Positions 1 through 8,927 of a stretch of 43,874 nt of DNA are shown here, piece after piece. The DNA is from Actinomycetota bacterium (GTDB lineage Bacteria > Actinomycetota > Aquicultoria > SKW223). The DNA lies in contig JAOADC010000018.1 of the NCBI GenBank assembly GCA_026417515.1, forward strand, positions 1-43,874. Reading direction: 5' to 3'. A program made the translations under genes and the position numbers. Positions within the stretch are counted from its first letter, which is position 1. Each line of letters begins with the position of its first letter. A model generated the notes under the pieces. It made no database searches. It was not told the DNA's origin and saw only the letters and a list, made by a program, of their open reading frames with translations.

Positions 1-527
1 ACCAGATAAACAAAAAGAGGATACGCCCAACCCAACTCAAGCACATAACCAGTTAGTGGTATTTCAATATAAGTTGGCAAGCCAGCGTAATTAATTGCAA
101 AATAACTGAAAGAAAGCGAAATCAAAAACTGTAAAAAAAGTTTATCTCGTGCCCTCAATCCAAGTGATCTTCTGCGTGCAGTTTTCATATAGTCATCGAT
201 AAGTCCAATGAGAGCGCATGAAAGAAGCACAAAGAGCGCAAGGAAACCTTTAAAAGAAAATCCACGTGTAAAAGAAATAGCCGCCCAGGATAGAGATGCT
301 GATATGACGATGGCCACTCCACCCATCGTTGGTGTACCCTGCTTTTTCAGATGAGGTTCAGGACCATCAGTTCTTACAATCTGCCCTATGTTTCTATTTC
401 TAAAGTATCTGATTAGCAGGGGCGTGATAAGAATGCACAAAAACATAGCCAAAGAAAGAGAAACAAATAATTGGAACGAAGGATACTTTGGAAACAGTTC
501 TAAAATTATTGATAAGAGATCAGACAT
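1..527 (-). CDS. mraY: Phospho-N-acetylmuramoyl-pentapeptide-transferase, N-terminal part (runs off the left window edge)
   Basis: Reverse-strand reading from ATG at 527 gives MSDLLSIILELFPKYPSF...RTDGPEPHLKKQGTPTMGG..., a typical MraY motif; directly downstream of murF. Confidence 0.93.
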   Translation of the reverse strand, partial: MSDLLSIILELFPKYPSFQLFVSLSLAMFLCILITPLLIRYFRNRNIGQIVRTDGPEPHLKKQGTPTMGGVAIVISASLSWAAISFTRGFSFKGFLALFVLLSCALIGLIDDYMKTARRRSLGLRARDKLFLQFLISLSFSYFAINYAGLPTYIEIPLTGYVLELGWAYPLFVYL

Positions 528-1911
528 ATTCTAGCACCCTTTCAAGACCAAGCGCTCTTGAAGCTTTAATGAGAACCACCGTTTTTTCAGTCAGCATACC
601 CTTTAATATATCTGCAGCCTCTTTGCAGTTAGATGCTCTAAAAATTCTTTCTTCCCCAAATCCTTTCTTGAAGCTTTCAAAAAAATCTCCTATGTAAATA
701 ACAGCATCAACGCCAAGGACCTTTGCCTGCCTGCCAGCCTCTTCATGCATTTCTTCTGAATAATCTCCAAGTTCAAGCATATCGCCAAGAACTGCAATCT
801 TTTTCTTGTCTGCTTCTTTTGAAAGAGTGAACAGAAACTCGAGAGCTGAGCGAAGTGAGGCAGGATTTGAGTTGTAGGCGTCGTTTATAAAAATTACCCC
901 TTCCTTTCTTAAAACTTCAAGTCGCATCTTTGGTAATCTTACTTCTGCAACTGCTTCCAGAAATTCTTCTTTTCCCAATCCATTCTTTAGTGCTAGAAGA
1001 GAGGCGATGGCGAGATTAGAAACATTATGAAGACCAGGCACGGGAAGTTTGAAATCAAACGTCATTTTTCTAAAAAAGAATCTGACCTCTGGATAACCAG
1101 CTTCATCAACTGAAAGAACCTGATAACGCAAATCATCGCTATCATTCCTACCACATGTATAGATCCTGCAACTGTAACCTTTAAGCTCTCTTATAGATTT
1201 CTCAAAAAAATCATCTTCAGAATTCAGGTAAACCTCTCTAACAGATTCTGCTTTTGCAAGTTTGATTTTTTCTTTAAAGATTGCTTCCCTTGAACCAAGA
1301 ATTCCTACATGAGCAAAGCCAATATTGGTGATAATCGCTTTTGTTGGTTTAACGATTTCTAAAAGTTCGTCCATATCGTTTTCTTTTCTAATACCATATT
1401 CAAAAAGGTAAAAATCAGCATTCGGTCTGGCATTCAATATCTCAACTGAAAGACCAAGTGGAGTGTTAAAACTCTTCCTTACTTTAAATACTTCGAATTT
1501 CAAACCAAGCAGGCAATATAGCATTTCTTTTACTGTAGTTTTTCCTGAGCTTCCTGTAATGCCGATAATTTCCCCTTGAATTCCCTTAGCTTTATTCTTC
1601 GCAGCACTTAATAGTGATTCTTGAGAATCCATACCCTCGATATAGAGGAAGGATGCGTTTGTATTCCAATTAATATACTTTTTTCTTATCTCTTCAATCC
1701 TTTTAGAATCGACGAAGAAAACTCTACTTCCACTGGCATATGCTTCTTCAATAAAATCGTGGCCATCATTCTTCCTGCCTTTTAAAGCTGCAAACGCTTT
1801 TTTTGGACCTGCTTCTCTGCTGTCAGTGACTATCTTTTCGAAACTCAATTCTTTAAGCCCGAAGATCTTAAACCCATATTCACTTGCAAAGTCACTTACT
1901 TTAAAAAGCAA
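520..1911 (-). CDS. murF: UDP-N-acetylmuramoyl-tripeptide--D-alanyl-D-alanine ligase
   Basis: Mur ligase P-loop GITGSSGKTTVKEM, NDAYNSNP motif; track ORF extends to 2016 but a TTG start at 1911 with upstream AGGAAAGG overlapping the murE end is more likely. Confidence 0.93.
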   Translation of the reverse strand: MLFKVSDFASEYGFKIFGLKELSFEKIVTDSREAGPKKAFAALKGRKNDGHDFIEEAYASGSRVFFVDSKRIEEIRKKYINWNTNASFLYIEGMDSQESLLSAAKNKAKGIQGEIIGITGSSGKTTVKEMLYCLLGLKFEVFKVRKSFNTPLGLSVEILNARPNADFYLFEYGIRKENDMDELLEIVKPTKAIITNIGFAHVGILGSREAIFKEKIKLAKAESVREVYLNSEDDFFEKSIRELKGYSCRIYTCGRNDSDDLRYQVLSVDEAGYPEVRFFFRKMTFDFKLPVPGLHNVSNLAIASLLALKNGLGKEEFLEAVAEVRLPKMRLEVLRKEGVIFINDAYNSNPASLRSALEFLFTLSKEADKKKIAVLGDMLELGDYSEEMHEEAGRQAKVLGVDAVIYIGDFFESFKKGFGEERIFRASNCKEAADILKGMLTEKTVVLIKASRALGLERVLEYV

Positions 1912-3400
1912 TCTTTCTCTTCCTTTCCTCGATAGCCTCTTTTGCCACTTCCCTATCATCAAAGTGGACTGTTCTATCCTTAAATATCTGATAATTCTCG
2001 TGCCCTTTTCCAGCAATCAAGACAATATCTCCACTTCTTGCCATCTCTATCGCTTTAAAGATTGCTTTCTTTCTATCAACCTCAACTATAACTTTATATT
2101 TTAAGTCCTCCTCTATTCCTTTCAGAATATCATCGATTATTTCTTCAGGTTCTTCACTTCTTGGATTATCAGATGTAACAATTACCAGCGAGCTCATACT
2201 CGCAGCAATGGCACCCATTTTTGGTCGCTTATCTTTATCCCGATCTCCGCCACAACCAAAAACTGTTATTAAGCGACCATTCCCTTTAAGGATGCCCAGG
2301 CAAGCATCGATAACATTTTTTAAACCATCTGGAGTATGGGCATAATCAACGATTACAAAAAATGATTCATCTGATTTTATCATCTCGAATCTTCCAGGTG
2401 GTGTTTCAGCCTCTCTAAGACCGGCAGCAATCTGCTCAAATGATATTCCAAGAGAATGACAGGCTGAAGCAGCGGCAAGAGCATTATATACATTGAAAAT
2501 CCCTGTTAAAGGAAGATAAACTGCTGCAACAGGCTTATCTTTAAATATCAACTTAAAATTTATACTTCCGATATCCACATTAATATCATCTGCTCTAATT
2601 TCAGCATTCTTTCCAAAACCATAGGTTACTAACCTAGATGATTTACTCTTTCCAATAGAGTAAAGTTCTTCACCTACAGGATCATCTAAGTTTACTATCC
2701 AGGGTACATCTGGATTATTAATAAAGAGGCTCATCTTAACTCTTGCATATTCTTCCATTGTGAGATGGTAATCGAGATGATCCTGAGAAAGATTTGTGAA
2801 AACTAATGCAGAAAAATTGGTACCTACTATTCTCTTCTGGTCTATAGCATGAGAGGAGACCTCCATTGAAACGATTTCAACATTTTCTCTTCTCATCGCA
2901 TCAAATAGACTTTGCAACTCATAGGAGTCTGGTGTCGTATGGGTAACAGGAATCACATCATCACCAATCTTATTGCGGACTGTTCCAATCAATCCTGTTT
3001 TAAATCCAGCTTTTCTAAAAATGCTTTCTATTAAATGTGTGGTCGTGGTTTTGCCGTTGGTTCCTGTAACTCCTATAACTTTCATGTATTTCGAAGGATA
3101 CTTAAATATTGCTGCCGATAGCAGAGCATAGGCCTCTCTTGAATCCTCGACAAAAATCTTCGCAACATTATGAGGAATATCAATTTCGCGCTCGCAAACA
3201 ACTGCAATGGCACCCTTCTTAACAGCATCCATAGCAAAATCGTGACCATCAACATTTGTGCCTTTGATGCAAACGAAGACATAGCCTTCCTCGACCTTCA
3301 TCGAATTTGAAGTTATTCCAGAAACCTCCAAGTAAGTATTCCCCTTTACATCCTTATATGGTATTTCTTTAAGCAGATCCGCTAACTTCAAGTTAATCAC
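1901..3400 (-). CDS. murE: UDP-N-acetylmuramoyl-tripeptide synthetase (MurE)
   Basis: GVTGTNGKTTTTHLIESIF, HTTPDSYELQ, DNPRSEEPEEII motifs; cluster context. Confidence 0.95.
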   Translation of the reverse strand: MINLKLADLLKEIPYKDVKGNTYLEVSGITSNSMKVEEGYVFVCIKGTNVDGHDFAMDAVKKGAIAVVCEREIDIPHNVAKIFVEDSREAYALLSAAIFKYPSKYMKVIGVTGTNGKTTTTHLIESIFRKAGFKTGLIGTVRNKIGDDVIPVTHTTPDSYELQSLFDAMRRENVEIVSMEVSSHAIDQKRIVGTNFSALVFTNLSQDHLDYHLTMEEYARVKMSLFINNPDVPWIVNLDDPVGEELYSIGKSKSSRLVTYGFGKNAEIRADDINVDIGSINFKLIFKDKPVAAVYLPLTGIFNVYNALAAASACHSLGISFEQIAAGLREAETPPGRFEMIKSDESFFVIVDYAHTPDGLKNVIDACLGILKGNGRLITVFGCGGDRDKDKRPKMGAIAASMSSLVIVTSDNPRSEEPEEIIDDILKGIEEDLKYKVIVEVDRKKAIFKAIEMARSGDIVLIAGKGHENYQIFKDRTVHFDDREVAKEAIEERKRKIAF

Positions 3401-5183
3401 CTGTCACATCTTTCCCTGCTGGAGTTTTCTCAGAATCGATTTCCTTCTCAGATTTATCAGGTGGCACCTTTAAATACTTTACACAGAACTCTGCAATCCT
3501 TGAAAATACCGGTGCAGCTACTGTACCACCGTAATGCGCCTTTTTGGGTTCATAAACGACAACCATAATCGTCAACCTTGGATCTGAAACTGGCAAGAAC
3601 CCTACGAAAGATGAGATATACTTACCGCGCTGGTATCCTGTTTTTCCTGGCACCTGCGCCGTTCCGGTCTTTCCTGCCACTCGATAACCATAGACCTTTG
3701 CTTTCTGTCCAGTACCATTATTGACAACTTCTTCAAGCATTTTTTTCATAATCTCCACAGTTTTATCAGAGACTATCTTAGTTTGTTTACTCTCTGTTCT
3801 AAATTGTTGAGAGCCTGTCTCTGGATCATACGAATATTTAAAAATATGGGGCTCAACGTAATACCCATTATTTGCAAAAACGTTTGTCGCCATGAGCATC
3901 TGTAGTGGCGTACAGGATATTCCCTGTCCAAAAGACATCGTGGCAAGTGTGGTTTTTTTCCATTGATCTGTTGGTAGAACACGTCCAACCTGTTCACCAC
4001 TCAAATCAAGACCTGTCTTACGACCAAAGCCAAAACAGGTTACATACTCATAGAACCTCTCTGGACCAAGTTTTTCTGCTATTTTTACCGCACCAATATT
4101 CATCGATTCCTGAAGAATCTGAATAACATTGTAACTTCCAGCAGGTCTGTGGTGTGCTTCCTTTATCGTATACCTTCCTATTTTAAGCTTCTCAGGTAAG
4201 TACATAATAGTTTGAGGACTTATCAACTGTTCATTGATAGCTGCTGCGATGGTTATTGTCTTAAACGTAGAGCCTGGTTCGTAAACCGCTCGATAACATT
4301 TATTTATATAGTAACTAATGTCATCTACTTTACCATGAGAATTTGGATCAAAATCAGGAAGGGAAGCCATCGCATATATTTCGCCTGTCTTGCTATTAAT
4401 AACCATAGCACAGGCACCTTTGGCTTCCTGTTCTTTTATAGCCTCTTTAAGAGCCTGCTCCACAAAGAACTGGATTTCTTTATCTATCGTTAGAACAAGA
4501 TTTTTGCCATCTTTTGCTTCTTGTTTTTTCTTAATGGTTTCAGGAACAATAGCCCCAACATTTGAGTAAAACTGCGCCTCAATGTAGCCTGGAGTCCCTT
4601 TTAATAAATCGTTGAAATAGTATTCTGCGCCTTCTTTTCCTACAAGTTCAAGATATCCATTTTCTGCTGAAGGAACAACAAAACCGATGACGTGACTAGC
4701 AAGGGTACCGTTAGGATAAATCCTTATAAAATCGTCCTCCATCCACAGCATATTCTCCCTGGCTTCACGGACTATCTTCTCAGCAGTATCAATTGAAACG
4801 TTTCGTGCAAGAACTACATACTTATTACTATTTTTCTCGAAAATGTCTTTTACCTTCTCATAATCAATCTTCAGATATTTTGCAATTATTCTTGCAACTC
4901 TTTCCTTGTCCTTTAAGTAATATGGATTTGTGCAAATTCTTTTCACAGGAATGGTTACAGCAAGTTTGTTTCCATTTGTGTCTTCTATATCTCCTCTTTT
5001 TGCAGGAATTGGCTTTTTTTGAGTGAGGTCAATCTCTGACTTCTTAATAAAATATTTAGGGTTAATAGCCTGAATAACAACAACTCTGTAAATTAAAAAA
5101 ATGAAACTGAGAAGTATGGAGAGAAATATCCAGAATGATCTTTTTATGTAATTGTTTTTCTTATCATATCTTTTCTTATCCAC
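3393..5183 (-). CDS. ftsI: Penicillin-binding protein 2 / FtsI-type transpeptidase
   Basis: EPGSTFKTIT (SxxK), KTGTAQVPG (KTG), N-terminal TM and dimerisation domain; dcw position. Confidence 0.93.
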   Translation of the reverse strand: MDKKRYDKKNNYIKRSFWIFLSILLSFIFLIYRVVVIQAINPKYFIKKSEIDLTQKKPIPAKRGDIEDTNGNKLAVTIPVKRICTNPYYLKDKERVARIIAKYLKIDYEKVKDIFEKNSNKYVVLARNVSIDTAEKIVREARENMLWMEDDFIRIYPNGTLASHVIGFVVPSAENGYLELVGKEGAEYYFNDLLKGTPGYIEAQFYSNVGAIVPETIKKKQEAKDGKNLVLTIDKEIQFFVEQALKEAIKEQEAKGACAMVINSKTGEIYAMASLPDFDPNSHGKVDDISYYINKCYRAVYEPGSTFKTITIAAAINEQLISPQTIMYLPEKLKIGRYTIKEAHHRPAGSYNVIQILQESMNIGAVKIAEKLGPERFYEYVTCFGFGRKTGLDLSGEQVGRVLPTDQWKKTTLATMSFGQGISCTPLQMLMATNVFANNGYYVEPHIFKYSYDPETGSQQFRTESKQTKIVSDKTVEIMKKMLEEVVNNGTGQKAKVYGYRVAGKTGTAQVPGKTGYQRGKYISSFVGFLPVSDPRLTIMVVVYEPKKAHYGGTVAAPVFSRIAEFCVKYLKVPPDKSEKEIDSEKTPAGKDVTGD

Positions 5184-5187
5184 CGCC

Positions 5188-5655
5188 CTACCTCATGCTG
5201 GGTATGGTGGATTTTGTGTAGTAGAGTTGTGTAGCTTTGGAAAGGACAGGTTTTTCCTCTTTTTCTTTGGGTTTTATATTTAATTCTATGAAGACAACCT
5301 CGGTTGCTTCGACCATGCCCAATCTTTTGCTTGCCAGGTTCTTAATTCTTATAGGATCGGAAAGTTTTGAAAATTCGACTTTTCTCTGCTGCAGAATCTG
5401 CTTTTCTTCTTCGATCTTCTTTAATAGCGCTCCTCTTTGAATTTCCATATTTGAGATGCTTGCATAAACACTGACAAGCGCTGTTCCTATGACAACCAGA
5501 GTTAGACAGGAAAATAATACTGTTAGGAACAGGGCTCGATATGTATTAAGAGCCCTGTTCCTACGGCCGGCGGCAGGCCTTTCTTTTGGCTGCTCTTTAA
5601 CAGCCTGATATGTATATTTCTGTATTTCAGTTTTTGCCAAAGAAGTAGAGCGCAT
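5188..5655 (-). CDS. FtsL-like cell division protein
   Basis: Single TM plus coiled-coil segment between rsmH and ftsI; synteny with ftsL. Confidence 0.7.
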   Translation of the reverse strand: MRSTSLAKTEIQKYTYQAVKEQPKERPAAGRRNRALNTYRALFLTVLFSCLTLVVIGTALVSVYASISNMEIQRGALLKKIEEEKQILQQRKVEFSKLSDPIRIKNLASKRLGMVEATEVVFIELNIKPKEKEEKPVLSKATQLYYTKSTIPSMR

Positions 5656-6609
5656 TTAAACCCTCTCAATTGCCCTCAATGTTGCACTTCTTGATCTTGG
5701 ATTCAACTCAACTTCCTCTTTTTTTGGTTTTAATGGCTTTTTTGTTATTAACTTTGCTATCGGTTTCCGCCCACAAACACAAACCGGCGATTTTGGAGGA
5801 CAGATACAACTCTTGGACCAATCTTGAAACTTGCTCTTCACCAATCTATCTTCAAGCGATTGGTAAGAAATCACAACAATACGCCCTCCAGGCTTGAGCC
5901 ATCTTATAGCCTGATCAAGCGATTTTTCTATTCTTTCCAATTCTTTGTTCACTTCAATTCTTAGAGCTTGAAAAGTCTTTTTAGCCGGATGGTGTCCCTT
6001 CCTTCTTTCAGAAGCCGGTATTGCATCCTTGATTATTTCAACCAGTTCTTTCGTGGTTTTTATTGGCTTTATCTTCCTTCTTTCTACAATGAACTTTGCA
6101 ATTCTTCTTGCAAACTTTTCTTCTCCATACTGCTTTATGATTCTTGCCAGTTCATCCTCACTGTATTTGTTTACAACCATCTCTGCCGTAAGCTCCTGTC
6201 TTGTATCAAATCTCATATCCAATGGACCATCCTGGTTATAACTAAAACCTCTTTCTGGTGTTTCAGCGTGATAGGAAGAAATTCCAAGATCATACAGAAA
6301 ACCATCAACAAGACCTGTTCCAAGTTCCATTAACACATCGTCCAATTTATCAAAACCGGACTGTACCAAACTTATCTGAATATGCTGGCCGAAGGGGGCA
6401 AGTACATTTCTTGCTGCATTTATAGCTGCGTTATCTGCGTCAAGCCCCACCAGCCAACCACCTGGGATGATTTTTTCTGCGATTTTTGCTGCATGTCCTG
6501 CTCCGCCTAAGGTGCAGTCAACGATAGTGCTGCCTTTTTTCAGATTCAAATACTGCAGCACTTCGGCCAGCATCACCGGTTGGTGGCGGTACCGATATTC
6601 ATTTTTCAA
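5656..6609 (-). CDS. rsmH: 16S rRNA (cytosine(1402)-N(4))-methyltransferase
   Basis: HQPVMLAEVLQYL, DCTLGGAGHA, YDLGISSYHAETPERGFSYNQDGPLDMRFD motifs. Confidence 0.97.
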   Translation of the reverse strand: MKNEYRYRHQPVMLAEVLQYLNLKKGSTIVDCTLGGAGHAAKIAEKIIPGGWLVGLDADNAAINAARNVLAPFGQHIQISLVQSGFDKLDDVLMELGTGLVDGFLYDLGISSYHAETPERGFSYNQDGPLDMRFDTRQELTAEMVVNKYSEDELARIIKQYGEEKFARRIAKFIVERRKIKPIKTTKELVEIIKDAIPASERRKGHHPAKKTFQALRIEVNKELERIEKSLDQAIRWLKPGGRIVVISYQSLEDRLVKSKFQDWSKSCICPPKSPVCVCGRKPIAKLITKKPLKPKKEEVELNPRSRSATLRAIERV

Positions 6610-6623
6610 GTTTCAACACCCAC

Positions 6624-7073
6624 CTAAATTGGCAAGCTCTTAAATTCTTCAAGCGGTTCACTTATCGACTGCCTATAAAGATCTGGGTCCCAAATTCGAT
6701 AATAGAGACCGTAGCCGACAATACGTGCTTCTTTGCTTATATTTGCGTATTCAAGATGTTCCTTAGGAATCAGAATTCTTCCTGATTTGTCAATCTTCTG
6801 CTCAGTTAGAAAGCTATAAATAATATTTTTGAACTTACCTAGTTTCATCGCCTGTTTTTCGTCTATTCCTTTCTCCAAAAAATCAATGCCTGAAAAATAT
6901 CTTTCTTCAAGTTCTGGAAAATTCTTTGGTGGAATAAGGATAAGGGACGGACCTGGCCAGACGGTGAGTAGAGCCTCCTCCCCAAAAACATGCCGATTCT
7001 TTGCTGGGAGAAAGATCCGTCCCTTTTCGTCTAATTTGTAAATACCATAACTGTAAAGTTTTTCTCCCACCAA
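6624..7073 (-). CDS. mraZ: Transcriptional regulator/division protein MraZ
   Basis: Two AbrB/MraZ-like repeats (KLDEKGRIFLPAKNR; KIDKSGRILIPKEHLEYA), upstream of rsmH. Confidence 0.93.
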   Translation of the reverse strand: MVGEKLYSYGIYKLDEKGRIFLPAKNRHVFGEEALLTVWPGPSLILIPPKNFPELEERYFSGIDFLEKGIDEKQAMKLGKFKNIIYSFLTEQKIDKSGRILIPKEHLEYANISKEARIVGYGLYYRIWDPDLYRQSISEPLEEFKSLPI

Positions 7074-7235
7074 TTAGCCCCACTTAATGAAACTGAGTGT
7101 AATTTTGCCCCATTTTTCTCCACAACGCAAGAATTTTATCGACATTTTTCTAAAAAACTTTAGACTTTTGAACTGCTGTTTTACGAAAACATTCGATTTT
7201 CGGGTAGATTTAACAATTTTTTTTATTCAAATGGG

Positions 7236-7264
7236 TTGAATTAGGTCAAAAATTCTTATATTAA
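7236..7264 (+). promoter_or_regulatory. Possible sigma70-type promoter upstream of small ORFs and HD-GYP gene
   Basis: TTGAAT (7236-7241), 17 nt spacer, TATTAA (7259-7264). Confidence 0.35.
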
Positions 7265-7297
7265 AAATAAAAAGCAGCTCAATCGGAGCAAAGACAA

Positions 7298-7444
7298 ATG
7301 AATTTAATTGCAGCAGTTACTGTAAAAGTTGATGCACTAAATCTAATTCCTTATATCCCCACTAACTCCTTATTTTTGTCTACTAAATCCTTTGCCAGAT
7401 CCATTTTATTTTGCCGCCAAATTTTTCAACGAAAGGAGGGATAA
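7298..7444 (+). CDS. Possible small ORF, 48 aa (MNLIAAVTVKVDALNLIPYIPTNSLFLSTKSFARSILFCRQIFQRKEG)
   Basis: ATG with GGAG 9 nt upstream; ends 3 nt before next small ORF; no recognised family. Confidence 0.25.
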   Translation: MNLIAAVTVKVDALNLIPYIPTNSLFLSTKSFARSILFCRQIFQRKEG

Positions 7445-7447
7445 AGC

Positions 7448-7531
7448 ATGAAGGCCAGACTCTACCTTATTATTATGGCATTGGCTGCTCTTGTTATGAG
7501 CGCAGGCTCACCAAATTTCTTCAGACCATAA
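7448..7531 (+). CDS. Small signal-peptide-like peptide, 27 aa (MKARLYLIIMALAALVMSAGSPNFFRP)
   Basis: ATG preceded by AAAGGAGGG SD with good spacing; basic N-terminus, hydrophobic core, small residues then SPNFFRP. Confidence 0.6.
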   Translation: MKARLYLIIMALAALVMSAGSPNFFRP

Positions 7532-7536
7532 GTTAA

Positions 7537-7576
7537 AGTTTCCGCACTAATTTCCGATTAAATTAGTGTGGAAACT
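7537..7576 (+). other. 17-bp inverted repeat / RNA hairpin between small peptide and HD-GYP gene
   Basis: AGTTTCCGCACTAATTT - CCGATT - AAATTAGTGTGGAAACT, complementary over 17 bp with one G-U pair; no U-tract. Confidence 0.75.
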
Positions 7577-8899
7577 GTGTATGACAAGAAGCCAACGCTA
7601 AGAAGGTTTTTGATTACTTTCTCTGTGTTTGTACTCGGACTATGTTTATTCAGCGTGCCTTCATTAAAATGGAGGCACGCTGAATCTTTATATATCTATT
7701 TTTTTATAATTCTTGCCGCCTATATTTTTAACAACTTAGGAACGAGCCTACCCACCCATGTGTATTTCTCCTTCTCCGAACCCATATACATATTTGCTGC
7801 GGTTATACTAAATCCACTGGAGCAACTGATTCCAATTTTTCTTGGATGTCTATTTACTGAAGTGGTCTATAACATTAAACATAAAAAAAATTACCCGTGG
7901 TACCAAATTACCTTTAACCCCTCAAACATTGCATTCAGCAATTTCATTGCGTCATTGGTTTTCCACGCTCTTGATGTTTATCTAAACGTATATGTTTGGG
8001 GGCTTTTTGTATCGATATTTTTGGCCATTATCGCCTTCGAGTTTGTAAATTCACTCATCACTTCGACTGCGATTGCCTTTCTTGAAGAATTTTCCGTAAT
8101 TGATCTTACTGTCTCGACCACATCTTTAAGTTTGGTGATTCCAACAACCTCGAATCTGGTCGTTTCAAGTATTTTGATCTGGTCATATCTGAACGATTTT
8201 CATTTGATAGCAATTGTCAGTTTGTTCTCGTTCTTTCTCGTTGCTGGAATTTATCAGAAAGAAGGCAAACTAATCCAGACGAGAAAGGAAATTGTAAACG
8301 CACTTATCGAAACAGTTGGTGCTCGCGATGATTACACAAAGAGGCATTCGATGAGAGTTTCTGAACTAGCAACGCTTGTTGCAAAAGAAATGAAACTGCC
8401 CTATCGAGTTGTAATGAATGTAGAATTTTCAGGAATGTTGCACGATTTAGGCAAAATAAATTTTCCAGATAAGGCATTCACTCAAAAACACATTGACCAC
8501 GAAACATGGGAACGAATAATCAAACATCCTGAGGTATCAAAAGATATTATGGACCAGCTATCGGATTTTGGTGAGGTCGCTGGATTGGTTGAACTCCACC
8601 ACGAACGATATGATGGTTCAGGTTATCCAGAAAAGATGAAGGGAGAAGAAATACCAATTGAAGCAAGAATACTTGCTGTCGTCGACTCTTTTGATGCAAT
8701 GACCTCACATCGAACATATCGAAGAGCATTTCCTGTTGAGTTTGCACTTAAAGAGATTAAGGACTACAGTGGAATTGCCTATGATCCAAATGTGGTGGAT
8801 GCCTTCTTAAAGGTTATTGAAAGAGTGTTAAGAGAAATTGAAGAAAGGCTTGAAAAAGAAGAACTTACTTACAGATTTTCACTAAAAAGGTATCAATAG
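7568..8899 (+). CDS. Membrane HD-GYP domain protein (putative c-di-GMP phosphodiesterase/signalling)
   Basis: Multiple N-terminal TM helices; HD-GYP motifs HSMRVSELA, HDLGKI, HHERYDGSGYP. Start uncertain: GTG 7568 lies inside the hairpin; TTG at 7610 has AAGAAGG upstream. Confidence 0.85.
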   Translation: METVYDKKPTLRRFLITFSVFVLGLCLFSVPSLKWRHAESLYIYFFIILAAYIFNNLGTSLPTHVYFSFSEPIYIFAAVILNPLEQLIPIFLGCLFTEVVYNIKHKKNYPWYQITFNPSNIAFSNFIASLVFHALDVYLNVYVWGLFVSIFLAIIAFEFVNSLITSTAIAFLEEFSVIDLTVSTTSLSLVIPTTSNLVVSSILIWSYLNDFHLIAIVSLFSFFLVAGIYQKEGKLIQTRKEIVNALIETVGARDDYTKRHSMRVSELATLVAKEMKLPYRVVMNVEFSGMLHDLGKINFPDKAFTQKHIDHETWERIIKHPEVSKDIMDQLSDFGEVAGLVELHHERYDGSGYPEKMKGEEIPIEARILAVVDSFDAMTSHRTYRRAFPVEFALKEIKDYSGIAYDPNVVDAFLKVIERVLREIEERLEKEELTYRFSLKRYQ

Positions 8900-8927
8900 T
8901 TATCTTGATTGTTTAAAATTAGGGCTT

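Noticed and set aside
1912-2016. N-terminal extension of the MurF ORF (MLEKGTRIIRYLRIEQSTLMIGKWQKRLSRKGRER)
   Set aside because: Lies within murE coding sequence in another frame; TTG at 1911 with SD is more plausible.
3905-4493. + strand ORFs inside the ftsI gene (and similar antisense ORFs across the window)
   Set aside because: Antisense to clearly coding genes, no family resemblance or SD.
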